Shown here one piece after another: positions 54,028 through 63,021 of a DNA stretch of 64,000 nt. The notes below the pieces were generated by a model. That model was not told the origin of the DNA and did no database searches. It saw only the letters and a program-made list of their open reading frames with translations. Position 1 is the stretch's first letter. Each line of letters starts with the position of its first letter. A program made the translations under genes and the position numbers. The stretch comes from Bacillota bacterium (GTDB taxonomy: Bacteria; Eremiobacterota; SpSt-956; JAKJGF01), in assembly GCA_029555925.1 (NCBI GenBank), contig JAKPQU010000015.1:1-64000 (forward strand). Direction: 5' to 3'.

Positions 54028-57000
54028 TTATTTTTTAAATTTTAATGAACTGAATACCTTTGATATGATTTTCCTGGTCTCTATGTCCTGTTCTTTTTTT
54101 AGAGCCAGAAGCAATGAATTGGAAGCTCTTTTATCACCTATCTGCCCGAGGGATTCAGCCGAGTATTTTCTTACATCAGGGTCCACGTCATTTAACATAG
54201 TATTACATAAATACTCAATAGACCGTTCATCCTCCAGATTCCCGAGAGCATAAGCTGCAGTAGCTCTTACTGCTCCGTCTTTGCTACCGAGAAGACCGAG
54301 TAAGCCGCTCAGTGCTTTCTTATCTTTAAATTCCCCGAGAGCCCACGCCGCACGCTGCTGAACAAGAGGGGAGTGATCTCTTAAACATTCTATAATATTA
54401 TCAACTGCTACAGGGTCATTTATTTCAACAACGGCTCTTATAGTGGTATCTCTTACTGTTTCATCAGGGTCCTTGAGTTTTGGTATAATACTTGAGAGAG
54501 CCCTGGCTTTATATTTTTCCGCCATAACCAGGACAGCATTTTTTCTCATATCAGGATTTCTGTCATTCAGGCTTTCTTCTTCCGGGAATATTTCTTCCTC
54601 TCTATAGTCAGAACTGGCTCTCTGAAATGTCCCTCCGGGATATACTGCTTTTATTATATTTTCTCTCAATAACTCATCATCTGATTTTGCAACTTTTATA
54701 ATTTTCTCAATATTCTTAGTATTCTCTATCTTTTTTAAAGCCTCTGCAGCATATATCCTTACATCTTTATTATTATCTTTACTGATACATCCTATAAGAG
54801 GTTCTATGGCATTTCTATCCCCTATATTTCCAAGGGCATAGGCGGCATTCTGTCTTATATCGGGCACATCATGTTCCAGAAAATTTATAATTTCCGGGAG
54901 AGCCTGGCTGGCTTTTAATTCACCTAAAATCCATATTGCCATTTGGAGTTCATGTTCATTGGCATTATATAATAGAGAAATTAAAGGCTCTACTGCTTCT
55001 TCATAACGTGACAGAGCATAACCTGCCGCACGGCAGACATTTTCATCTTCATCTTTAAGGGTTTCTATGAGATAGGGTATGGAGTCAGGCAATTTACTGT
55101 TGCCGAGTGCTCTACAGGCATCAGCCCTTGCTCTCGGATTGGTGCTCTGTAAATCTGATAAATATTTATTAATGTCAGAAACATATTCCTCTGTTTCGTC
55201 TCCTGTTTCTTCTCCAAAATATTTCGTAATAAAAGATTTTCTTGCCTCACTGCTTTCATGCACTGCCATATCTATAAAACCCGGTATGGTGACATTCTCT
55301 TTCAGTTGTAATACAGATTCTGCAGCATTTTTTCTTACATCTGTATCACTGTCTTCTATTATTACCTGGACAAGGGATGAAAGAGCTTTTTTATCTCCAA
55401 TATTGCCGAGTGCATATGCAGCAGTTGCTCTTGTGCCGGGATCCTTATGGTTTAACAGATTTAAAAGAGCATCTGTGGCTCTCTTATCTCGAAATTCTCC
55501 TGTACCCCATACTGCCCATTGTCTTAATATGGGTCTCGGAGTATCCAGCAATTTTATAATAGCTTCAAGTGTGTTACTCTGTTTCATGCCAACGACTGCT
55601 TTCAGTGAATCGACAGCTATTGCTTCATCTGCATCATTAATATAATTTACCAGTATACTGGCAGCCTGCGGATCTTCTGTCTGAATAAGAAGATTTATAC
55701 CATCGAGTCTCATAGACTGGTCTTTACTGTCAAGCATATGTATATATTTGCTATATTTAGCGGGTATCTGTTGTACCTGTGAAGAAATTCTGGCGCTGTA
55801 ACCGGAAAAATACATTAATATTACATCTTTTCTTGTATCATCATCTTCTTCTTCCGCTATTTCTATAAGAGAAGTAAGATCTCTTCCGTCTATTTGAGCT
55901 ATTGACTCGGCAGCTCTTATACGAACTTCCTGATCCATATCTTTTATATAAAGATTGATAAGAGGTTCTATAGCTTCTTTTTTACCAAGATTACCAAGAG
56001 CATAGGCAGAACTTGCTCTTACGCCTTCGTCTTGGTCATTGAGTGATTTTATGAGAGGATTTAATGCGCTTCCATCCTTTATTTCTCCAAGAGCCATTGC
56101 AGCATATTGCTTGACTATGAGATCATCGGAAGAGAGGTGTTTTATCAGGACAGGTACAGCAGAGGTATCTTTTATTTTACCCATGGCTTTTATTATGGCT
56201 CTTGTTGTACTTTCCTCGTTATATTCCAGCAATTCCATTAAAAAAGATATTGCTCTTCTATCTTTCATTTCTCCGAGTTCTTCTATGGCATTTATTCTTT
56301 CTGAAATATCAGTGCTCTCAAGTTGTTTTATGAGAGACATAAATTTATTTTCCTTGAGTTGAATTCCAGACTTTTCAGCAGCAGGTTTCACGACCTGAAG
56401 AACAGGTTTCGCTGCAGCAGGTTTTCCGACTTGAAGAACAGGTTTCGCTGCAGCAGGTTTCCCGACTTGAAGAACAGGCTTTTCAGCAGCAGGCTTTTCA
56501 ACTGCTATTCCATGTGTGATTTCAGATGGTATTTTATTAACAGAAATAGCCGTTTGCTGTGGAACGGTTGGAGGAATCTCTTCTTCTATAAATTCTACTA
56601 TGTCTTCTCCGGATGATATCTGTATAGTTTCCTTTCCTTCTACCGGTTCTTCTTCTTCCAGGTTTATACTTTTAAGATATTCAAGTCTTTTAACTCCATC
56701 AGGATAGACTTCAAGTATAGCTTCCTGCATTTCTCTGGCAGAAGAGAATCTATCTTTTGCTTCTATTTCAACGGCTTTCATTACAATTGCTTCTATTTCC
56801 TCTGATATGTCAGGATTCAAATCCCTTACATAACTGAATTGAAATGGTACAGCAGGGAATTCTCCTGTCAACAGATGATGCATTGTAGCTCCGAGTGCAT
56901 AAATATCACTTCTGACTTCCGGGTTTCCCATATACTGTTCCGGTGGAGAATAGCCTTCTGTTCCTATGGCTGTTTTCCCTCTTTCACTTCCCGGCTGAAC

Positions 57001-57597
57001 AGTTCTGGCAAGGCCGAAATCTATAAGCATGGCTCTGCCGTCTTCATATTGAAGCATTATATTTGAAGGTTTCAAATCTCTATAAAGAATAGGAGGATTT
57101 TGATTATGGAGATAATCCAGTACTCCTGATACCTGTATTGCAATATCTACAACATCTGCTTCTGGAAGTCCGGGGTCTCCCTCTGCCTCCAGAACTGACT
57201 CAAGATCTTCTCCCTGCACATAATCCATGACAATATAATATCTGTCGTAATCATGGAAATAATCACTTACCCGTGGCATATTCGGGTGTTTTAATCTTGC
57301 AAGAATTTCTGCTTCTTCTTTAAAACGCTGTACTACATATTGTTCTTCCTGAGGTGAAAATTGTTTGAATAATTCTTTTACGGCCTTGACTATATTTTTC
57401 TTTATATCTTTTGCAAGATATACTGCCCCCATTCCACCTGCTTTAATGAGTTTTGTAATACGATATCTGTAATGAATCAATGTTCCTGATGCCAGAGCTC
57501 CGTCACTGGCAAATCTGGTTAGAGCTGTATCACATATATGACATTTTTTTGAATCATCAGGGTTAGATGTTCCACAGGTAGGACAATAAGTTGCCAT
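54028..57597 (-). CDS. Zinc-ribbon Ser/Thr protein kinase with HEAT-repeat array
   Basis: 1189 residues. Zinc ribbon CPTCGT...CHICDT at 5-23. Canonical Hanks-type kinase at about 42-315: AGGMGAVYLAKD loop, Lys74, LYRDLKPSNIML with Asp174, LIDFGLAR with Asp193, and GTEGYSPPEQY activation segment, so it should be active. A linker of KPAAAKPVLQVG repeats covers about 350-420. From about 425 to the end there are about 20 HEAT/PBS-lyase-type repeats (ALGEIKDGSALNPLIKSL, AAYALGNLGKKEAIEPLI, AAYALGNIGDRNAIEPLI) in two or three blocks. No transmembrane helix, so cytoplasmic. The HEAT array presumably binds substrates or partners. It is the only kinase in the window with every canonical catalytic motif. 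Confidence 0.93.
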   Translation of the reverse strand: MATYCPTCGTSNPDDSKKCHICDTALTRFASDGALASGTLIHYRYRITKLIKAGGMGAVYLAKDIKKNIVKAVKELFKQFSPQEEQYVVQRFKEEAEILARLKHPNMPRVSDYFHDYDRYYIVMDYVQGEDLESVLEAEGDPGLPEADVVDIAIQVSGVLDYLHNQNPPILYRDLKPSNIMLQYEDGRAMLIDFGLARTVQPGSERGKTAIGTEGYSPPEQYMGNPEVRSDIYALGATMHHLLTGEFPAVPFQFSYVRDLNPDISEEIEAIVMKAVEIEAKDRFSSAREMQEAILEVYPDGVKRLEYLKSINLEEEEPVEGKETIQISSGEDIVEFIEEEIPPTVPQQTAISVNKIPSEITHGIAVEKPAAEKPVLQVGKPAAAKPVLQVGKPAAAKPVLQVVKPAAEKSGIQLKENKFMSLIKQLESTDISERINAIEELGEMKDRRAISFLMELLEYNEESTTRAIIKAMGKIKDTSAVPVLIKHLSSDDLIVKQYAAMALGEIKDGSALNPLIKSLNDQDEGVRASSAYALGNLGKKEAIEPLINLYIKDMDQEVRIRAAESIAQIDGRDLTSLIEIAEEEDDDTRKDVILMYFSGYSARISSQVQQIPAKYSKYIHMLDSKDQSMRLDGINLLIQTEDPQAASILVNYINDADEAIAVDSLKAVVGMKQSNTLEAIIKLLDTPRPILRQWAVWGTGEFRDKRATDALLNLLNHKDPGTRATAAYALGNIGDKKALSSLVQVIIEDSDTDVRKNAAESVLQLKENVTIPGFIDMAVHESSEARKSFITKYFGEETGDETEEYVSDINKYLSDLQSTNPRARADACRALGNSKLPDSIPYLIETLKDEDENVCRAAGYALSRYEEAVEPLISLLYNANEHELQMAIWILGELKASQALPEIINFLEHDVPDIRQNAAYALGNIGDRNAIEPLIGCISKDNNKDVRIYAAEALKKIENTKNIEKIIKVAKSDDELLRENIIKAVYPGGTFQRASSDYREEEIFPEEESLNDRNPDMRKNAVLVMAEKYKARALSSIIPKLKDPDETVRDTTIRAVVEINDPVAVDNIIECLRDHSPLVQQRAAWALGEFKDKKALSGLLGLLGSKDGAVRATAAYALGNLEDERSIEYLCNTMLNDVDPDVRKYSAESLGQIGDKRASNSLLLALKKEQDIETRKIISKVFSSLKFKK
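56371..56496. repeat. 42-bp tandem repeat in the kinase linker
   Basis: Three copies of a 42-base unit (GCAGCAGGTTTTCCGACTTG, then AAGAACAGGTTTCGCT) encode KPAAAKPVLQVG steps joining kinase and HEAT parts. Near-identity of copies suggests length variation between strains. Confidence 0.8.
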
Positions 57598-57794
57598 AAA
57601 GATCTCCTTATGATTCTTTAATTATTAATTAAATATACTTCAATTTTATTGCAGAAAATCCTTCTAAATAAATTAGAAAGAATTTACAAAAGTTATATAT
57701 ATATAAGCAGAATTATGTTATAGTATCAGTGAAATATATGACATTTTGAAAATATGACATTATTTGTATTTTCATGGAAAATTATGAAACACAC

Positions 57795-57891
57795 CACTGA
57801 CATGAGCACAAGCATATAATAAAAGTTTTCCTCCGTCACGCATCACGCGTTACGAGATCATGTATGTATTATTTATGCTCACTTCAGTAAT
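57795..57891. repeat. R1 palindromic repeat, copy 6
   Basis: CACTGACATGAGCACAAGCA to TTTATGCTCACTTCAGTAAT with core CCGTCACGCATCACGCGTTA. It ends eight bases before the start of the FAD-dependent oxidoreductase gene. Just before it (57721-57792) is a fragment related to the R3 right arm. The remainder of the 302-bp gap holds no gene. Confidence 0.8.
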
Positions 57892-57899
57892 ATCTGGTT

Positions 57900-59426
57900 A
57901 TGTGTCCTGTAATAAATTTACGTTTTAAAATAACAGAAAAAATGGATCTTGCCGGCTCTATAGCGAAAGCTCTTAATATACCGGTATCTGATATATTAAG
58001 TTATGAAATCCTCAGAAAATCCATAGATGCACGCAAGAAAAGTATGATTTATTTTGATTTTTCTCTTCAGGTATATTTGAAGAGCAGAGAAGAAGAGAGA
58101 GAAAAATTAAATACAGATAGAGAGGATATAATAAGGAAGAGGAAACATACATTACATCCTGTAATAGCAGGTACGGGACCTGCCGGATTATTTTCAGCCC
58201 TGACTCTGATAAAAAAGGGATATAAACCTTTAATTATAGAGAGGGGGAAGAAAATAGCCAGCAGGATAAAAGATGTGGAAAAACTCTGGACAGATGGTAT
58301 ATTAAATCCGGATTCTAATGTGCAGTTCGGAGAAGGAGGGGCAGGAACTTTTTCCGACGGAAAACTTACATGCAGAAAAAAAGAGGGACTTATAAAAGAA
58401 ATATTAAAGATTTTCGTTGATTTCGGTGCTCCCAAAGAAATTTTATATGAAAGTAAACCTCATGTAGGAACCGATCTTATCAGAAAAGTTGTTACAAATA
58501 TGAGAAAATCACTTGAGGAAAAAGGTGCAAAATTTCTTTTTTCCACAAAACTGGAAGGTATATCTGTAAAGGGAGGTAATCTTGCAGGAGTAAAAATTTC
58601 CGGTACTATCTGTGATACAGATGCACTGATTCTTGCTACCGGACATAGTGCAAGGGATACCTTAAAATTACTTGAAAAAACAGGTCTTTCCATGGAGCCG
58701 AAAGATTTTGCTGTCGGATTAAGAATTGAACATGACCAGGAACTGATAAACAGGAATCAGTATGGAAGATTTTTTACTGACCCTCTGCTCCCGCCTGCAG
58801 ATTATATTTTAAAATATAATGATATGAAATCGGGAAGAAGTGTCTATTCCTTTTGCATGTGTCCCGGAGGAGAGATAATCTGTGCTGCTTCTGAACCGGA
58901 AAGACTCGTAGTAAATGGTATGAGTAATTATCTCAGAAATAGCGGGAAAGCAAATTCTGCTATTGTTGTCACGGTAAGGGTAAAAGATTTTTATTCGTCT
59001 TCCGTTCTTGATGGTATGGAATTTCAGAGAAAATGTGAAAAAATGGCTTTTTTTGCAGGAGGCGGTAATTATTTTGCACCGGCACAGACCACCCGGTCTT
59101 TTCTTGGTCTCAGGGACATGTATGTCTGCAGGACAAGCTATTTACCCGGTGTAAATTTTGTGCAATTAAAAGACTGCCTTCCTGATTTTTTATATATTAC
59201 TTTGAGAAGAGGCCTCGAAGATTTCTGTAAAAAAATAAAAAATTTTGAGAAATCAATACTGATAGGTATAGAAACAAGAACTTCCTCTCCTGTAAGGATT
59301 TTGAGAAATGATAACAGGGAGTCTCCGAATGTATTTGGACTTTATCCTGCAGGAGAAGGGGCAGGTTATGCCGGAGGAATAATAAGTTCTTCTCTGGATG
59401 GAATGAAAACAGGAGAGGTTTTTTAA
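57900..59426 (+). CDS. FAD-dependent oxidoreductase, COG2509 type
   Basis: 508 residues. The N-terminal 75-residue alpha/beta domain ends DARKKSMIYFDFSLQV, characteristic of this family and the reason for accepting the ATG at 57900 despite no visible SD. The FAD-binding motif is VIAGTGPAGLFSALTLIKKG with IIERG (about 89-117), then NVQFGEGGAGTFSDGKLTCR, ALILATGHSARDT and a C-terminal GLYPAGEGAGYAGGIISSS that closes over FAD. Substrate is unknown; the family is annotated only as uncharacterised dehydrogenases. RBS absence and an R1 element right in front make translation initiation unusual. It converges with a lipoprotein gene. Confidence 0.87.
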   Translation: MCPVINLRFKITEKMDLAGSIAKALNIPVSDILSYEILRKSIDARKKSMIYFDFSLQVYLKSREEEREKLNTDREDIIRKRKHTLHPVIAGTGPAGLFSALTLIKKGYKPLIIERGKKIASRIKDVEKLWTDGILNPDSNVQFGEGGAGTFSDGKLTCRKKEGLIKEILKIFVDFGAPKEILYESKPHVGTDLIRKVVTNMRKSLEEKGAKFLFSTKLEGISVKGGNLAGVKISGTICDTDALILATGHSARDTLKLLEKTGLSMEPKDFAVGLRIEHDQELINRNQYGRFFTDPLLPPADYILKYNDMKSGRSVYSFCMCPGGEIICAASEPERLVVNGMSNYLRNSGKANSAIVVTVRVKDFYSSSVLDGMEFQRKCEKMAFFAGGGNYFAPAQTTRSFLGLRDMYVCRTSYLPGVNFVQLKDCLPDFLYITLRRGLEDFCKKIKNFEKSILIGIETRTSSPVRILRNDNRESPNVFGLYPAGEGAGYAGGIISSSLDGMKTGEVF

Positions 59427-59557
59427 AGAGCTGTAGTAGAGATTAAGAGCGGACATTATCTGCGGCGTTTTACTATATTTGCCATGACCGGGTGGGCACA
59501 GCGAAAAATGATACCCTATTTCTCTCTTCACGATTCTCATCGAAAAAGATTACAGAA

Positions 59558-60361
59558 TCATGGGGAAGGTGGTTGACTGCTGTAGCTGTCAAGTATTCTT
59601 GTTATTTCACTCTTTTCATCTATTTCTGGCTTCTCTACCGATTTTACCCTTATGAAGAGTTTTGTTTCTACAATACCTATATTGGGAGCATACCAGTAAG
59701 ATATAATGCCTTCCACGTCGGATAATCCGGCACCTGTTACATTCAATCTTTCTTTTGCAGTAAAATCGGCTCTTACGCAGTGTATGAATGTCCCTGCAGG
59801 ACTGTTGACTACATCTGATACAGTGGAAACTGTATTTATTCCTTTTATTTTTACATAGAAATCACTTCCGTCAAAAGGAATATCTGTGGGCCAGGAAGAA
59901 TTAGTTTCCACTGGAAAGATAAGCAACTTTGCATCAAAAGAGTGCTCTTCATTTTTTTGTTCGTCTTTAAAGCCGTACCATAAAAAAGAGGAATTATTGT
60001 TATTTAGATAATATTCCATTCTGTTAATAACAGAGGAATTATTCTGATTTTCTCTTTTTACCGATATATAGTTCTGTGTGTTTCCCGGATTTCCGTTGTT
60101 TTCCATAACGGTCCATCTTTCCAGATAAGATATATCACTTATTATACGATTATAATGATAGGAAAATTTGTTTTCTCTATATCTGTAAGTCCAGTTTCTT
60201 CCTATTTGAATGGGGAAAAGACAATTAAATGTAAGTTCATCAGGATTTGCTTTAGACCCTGGATTTAAAGCAGGAAGCACCGGCTCACCTGAATTCATAC
60301 AGGAAATGGAGATTATTAAAATTATCGCAGAAAAAATAAAAAAAATAGTTCGCTTGTTCAT
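59558..60361 (-). CDS. Putative lipoprotein
   Basis: 267 residues from the ATG at 60361 (a GTG at 60379 would add six). MNKRTIFFIFSAIILIISIS then Cys21 is a lipoprotein signal with ISISC as a poor but plausible lipobox. The mature part is beta-rich and polar (NPDELTFNCLFPIQIGRNWT, TYRYRENKFSYH, ISYWYAPNIGIVETKLFIRV) like the many outer-surface proteins that begin with 'P-x-G-x-x-W-x-Y'. No recognised domain. Probably anchored to a membrane facing outward. No neighbouring gene suggests a job. Confidence 0.7.
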   Translation of the reverse strand: MNKRTIFFIFSAIILIISISCMNSGEPVLPALNPGSKANPDELTFNCLFPIQIGRNWTYRYRENKFSYHYNRIISDISYLERWTVMENNGNPGNTQNYISVKRENQNNSSVINRMEYYLNNNNSSFLWYGFKDEQKNEEHSFDAKLLIFPVETNSSWPTDIPFDGSDFYVKIKGINTVSTVSDVVNSPAGTFIHCVRADFTAKERLNVTGAGLSDVEGIISYWYAPNIGIVETKLFIRVKSVEKPEIDEKSEITRILDSYSSQPPSP

Positions 60362-60483
60362 AGTATAAATATTATACACTTAATGGCTGTTAAAAGCAAG
60401 ATAATCATCACATGTGTCGAATATAATTGAATATTGGAAAAAATCATTGTATAATTAAAGTTAGGTTCTTAACAATTTATAAT

Positions 60484-60675
60484 TACTGACCTGAGCATAA
60501 GCAATGTAATAAAAATCTTCCTCCTGTCACGCATTATGCGTCACGAGAGCAGAAATGTATTATTTACGTTCACCACAGTAATAACCTCGTAATGCGTAAA
60601 GCATGATGCGAAGGGGTAATAAACCATCACATATCACGACTTATTTAAATCCTAATACGTTATAAAATACACTAT
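60484..60675. repeat. R1 copy 7 joined to a half R2 element
   Basis: R1 runs from TTACTGACCTGAGCATAAGC (60484) to TTTACGTTCACCACAGTAAT (60582). It continues without a gap into the right-hand half of R2: ACCTCGTAATGCGTAAAGCA ... GTTATAAAATACACTATA. The left R2 end is missing. The composite ends 16 bases before the next start codon. Confidence 0.8.
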
Positions 60676-60691
60676 AGTAAAGGTGAGAATT

Positions 60692-60991
60692 ATGTCTCTC
60701 AATGATATACCTGCAGCTTTTAAAGAAGAGGTTCGTAATTTTATAGATGAACTTGAACTCTGGATGCCTTTAATAAGATTATTACTTATGACTGACAGTG
60801 AGTTTGAGACGTTCTGGATATCTTTTTCCACGTTACATAAAGAGAAAAAGATATACACTCAGGAAGTTGTAGATAGAATGAAGAAGATAATAATGAAATT
60901 AAGAACAGAGAAAGATGAAAGATATAACCTGAGTGACAGGGAACTTCGTGAATTACTCAGTTTTTCTGCGTCACAGAAGTTTATCGGTTAG
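60692..60991 (+). CDS. Hypothetical all-helical protein
   Basis: 99 residues from the ATG at 60692; AAAGGTGAG immediately upstream serves as RBS, so the in-frame GTG at 60683 is probably not the start. Sequence is charged and helical (LNDIPAAFKEEVRNFIDELE, EVVDRMKKIIMKLRTEKDER) with no Cys or membrane segment. I recognise no family. Its first 300 bases upstream are the R1/R2 composite. Codon usage resembles the neighbours. It may be a small adaptor; no function offered. Confidence 0.55.
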   Translation: MSLNDIPAAFKEEVRNFIDELELWMPLIRLLLMTDSEFETFWISFSTLHKEKKIYTQEVVDRMKKIIMKLRTEKDERYNLSDRELRELLSFSASQKFIG

Positions 60992-61040
60992 ATTTAATGT
61001 ATAGGAAGTTTTATTACGATTAAACTATTATATGGTTCAT

Positions 61041-61090
61041 AGCTGAGAGTTGAGGGTTTAGGGTTAATTTCAATTCTCAGTCTTCAATCT
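61041..61090. repeat. R5 hairpin repeat, copy 2
   Basis: AGCTGAGAGTTGAGGG is partly complementary to TTCTCAGTCTTCAATCT downstream, and the interior GGGTTAATTTCAATTCTC aligns with the copy at 24185. Both copies are followed by AACTCGCC/AACCCGCC. Confidence 0.55.
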
Positions 61091-61131
61091 TCTGCTAACC
61101 CGCCCCGATGGCGTTAAAGGAGCCGAGCACA

Positions 61132-61893
61132 GTGAAACAGAGTGAAGATAAAAGATCAGATTTCTATAAAAGGGCTATTGTAAAGCCTTTTGCTCTTCCT
61201 GATGAGGAGAAATTTCGAATTTTTCAGACTCTCTGTCCTCTGGCCCAGAAACTTAAAGTCACAGGAAAAGAGATTAAAAAATACCGTGCCAGGGAAGATT
61301 TGTTTGAGCTTGATCCAGATGATATTTTTGCTGACAATATAGTGGATTATGATGGCCCTTCTCCATGGCTCGATAAAGATTTTGCTTTTCAGCTTGCCTA
61401 TGAAATGGATGATCTTAAATCTTTAAAATGGTATGAACGTACTGTTGACAGGTGTGACAGAGTTGGAGAAAGGCAGATACTCCTCAGGGCAAGAGGAGAG
61501 ATTCTGGAAATGGAAAACAGTGAAGAAAAGCCCAGGAATAAAGGTGCTCTATTCCTGCAGAAGGTAAGAACTTACGGAGAAGAAAGAGGAATAAGTCTTG
61601 GTGATTATAAAAGTGCTCTTAATAATGATTCTGTCTTTGAAAAAAGGGAAATTCTTAGGAGAAAAAGGGAAGAAGTGAATAAATTTGCTGAAGAAATAAA
61701 ATCTACTATGACTGTTGAAGAGTTATGTCATTATTATGAAAAAACACTCAGGCGAATAAACAAAGAATGTGGAACTTTTTTTACAGATCATGGTGTCGAT
61801 ATACCATCTTATATGATAAATTCTTATATGAACAGGATTATAGGAGAAGATTACGGCCGGCAAATGCCGGAAGATAAACTTATGGCTATGTAA
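61132..61893 (+). CDS. Hypothetical helical protein upstream of the DUF1786 gene
   Basis: 253 residues from a GTG at 61132, chosen because AAAGGAG lies exactly nine bases before it; an ATG at 61108 would add eight residues but has no RBS. Mostly charged and alpha-helical: FALPDEEKFRIFQTLCPLAQ, YDGPSPWLDKDFAFQLAYEM, KREILRRKREEVNKFAEEIK, LCHYYEKTLRRINKECGTFF. One acidic stretch (ELDPDDIFADN). No recognised domain or membrane helix. It is eleven bases ahead of the DUF1786 gene and so very likely cotranscribed and functionally linked with that ASKHA-fold protein. Confidence 0.6.
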   Translation: MKQSEDKRSDFYKRAIVKPFALPDEEKFRIFQTLCPLAQKLKVTGKEIKKYRAREDLFELDPDDIFADNIVDYDGPSPWLDKDFAFQLAYEMDDLKSLKWYERTVDRCDRVGERQILLRARGEILEMENSEEKPRNKGALFLQKVRTYGEERGISLGDYKSALNNDSVFEKREILRRKREEVNKFAEEIKSTMTVEELCHYYEKTLRRINKECGTFFTDHGVDIPSYMINSYMNRIIGEDYGRQMPEDKLMAM

Positions 61894-61904
61894 AGGAGAT
61901 TACT

Positions 61905-62936
61905 ATGGAATTCAATGAAATACTTGCAATAGATATAGGAGCAGGAACTCAGGATATACTTATTTACGAGAAAGATAAATATATAGAAAACTGTGTGAAG
62001 ATGATACTCCCTTCTTACTGTTCTATTATATCTGCCAGAGTAAAAGAGGCGACGAAGGAAGGAAAAAATATATTTCTCCACGGTGGTATTATGGGAGGTC
62101 ATCCCCTGTCATCTTCAGTAAAGAAACATATAAAAGCAGGGCATAAAGTTTTTTCGACGGCCATGGCGGCAAAAACCTTTCGCGATAATCCGGAAGAAAT
62201 AAAAGGCTGGGGTATAGAAATTGTTCCTTCTAATCCCGGACACTGCATAGAACTGGAATTAACTGACCTTAATCTGGACTTTTTAGCCGTTTCTCTTGGT
62301 CATTATGGAATAAAATTACCATCTCTTGTAGCCATAGCGGTCCAGGACCATGGAGAATGTATAAACGGGAGTAACAGGAAATTTCGTTTTTCCCACTGGA
62401 AACGGTTTCTTGATAATGGAGGAAAGCTCTCAAAACTTATTTATAGAGAACCTCCACCTTATTTTACCCGTATGATTTCTATTAAAAATTCATTGAAGTG
62501 TGAAACACTTTTTATGGATACAGGGCCTGCCGGTATAATGGGAGCTTTCTGTGATAAGAAGGTAGAAGAATACAGAGAAAAAGGCCTTGTAATCGTAAAT
62601 ATAGGAAATCAGCATGTTATATGCTCAATAGTAAAAGGAGACAGAATTTTTGCAATACTGGAGCATCATTCAAGAGAAATGAATGAAGAGAATATTCTTG
62701 ATGTGATAAAAAGATTTAAAGAGAGAAATATAACCGATGAAGAAGTCTTTGAGGGAAGAGGGCATGGTGTTTGTTTTTCAGTAGATTTAACAGAAGATAC
62801 TTCTGCCTGGCCTGTTATCATTACAGGTCCTAAAAGACAGCTTGCCTCGGGAGGAGATTATTATTTTGCCGTTCCTAACGGTGATATGATGCTTACAGGA
62901 TGTTTCGGTTTGGTGGAAGGAGCAAGAAAAATCTGA
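61905..62936 (+). CDS. DUF1786 (ASKHA ATPase-like) protein
   Basis: 343 residues. AIDIGAGTQDILIYE at 8-22 is the phosphate-1 loop of the actin/Hsp70/sugar-kinase fold as seen in DUF1786/COG4012. LFMDTGPAGIMGAF and GLVIVNIGNQHVICSIVKGD supply later phosphate- and adenosine-binding strands, and the final ITGPKRQLASGG and PNGDMMLTGCFG are conserved. The family occurs in archaea and some bacteria and has been linked by name to pyruvate-formate-lyase activation, without firm biochemical support. AAAGGAGA stands six bases before the ATG. It follows the unknown helical protein by eleven bases. Confidence 0.8.
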   Translation: MEFNEILAIDIGAGTQDILIYEKDKYIENCVKMILPSYCSIISARVKEATKEGKNIFLHGGIMGGHPLSSSVKKHIKAGHKVFSTAMAAKTFRDNPEEIKGWGIEIVPSNPGHCIELELTDLNLDFLAVSLGHYGIKLPSLVAIAVQDHGECINGSNRKFRFSHWKRFLDNGGKLSKLIYREPPPYFTRMISIKNSLKCETLFMDTGPAGIMGAFCDKKVEEYREKGLVIVNIGNQHVICSIVKGDRIFAILEHHSREMNEENILDVIKRFKERNITDEEVFEGRGHGVCFSVDLTEDTSAWPVIITGPKRQLASGGDYYFAVPNGDMMLTGCFGLVEGARKI

Positions 62937-62937
62937 G

Positions 62938-63008
62938 AATGCAAGATATTTTGTGTAAAGTTACCATGGAATAAACCATATGGTTACACAAAATTTATGA
63001 CATAGTCA
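62938..63008. repeat. R3 palindromic repeat, copy 4
   Basis: GCAAGATATTTTGTGTAAAG at the left and GGTTACACAAAATTTATGAC at the right, with ACCATGGAATAAACC in the loop. It fills the gap between the DUF1786 gene and the last kinase gene, ending 14 bases before its start. Confidence 0.75.
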
Positions 63009-63021
63009 GAAATGTATAATT

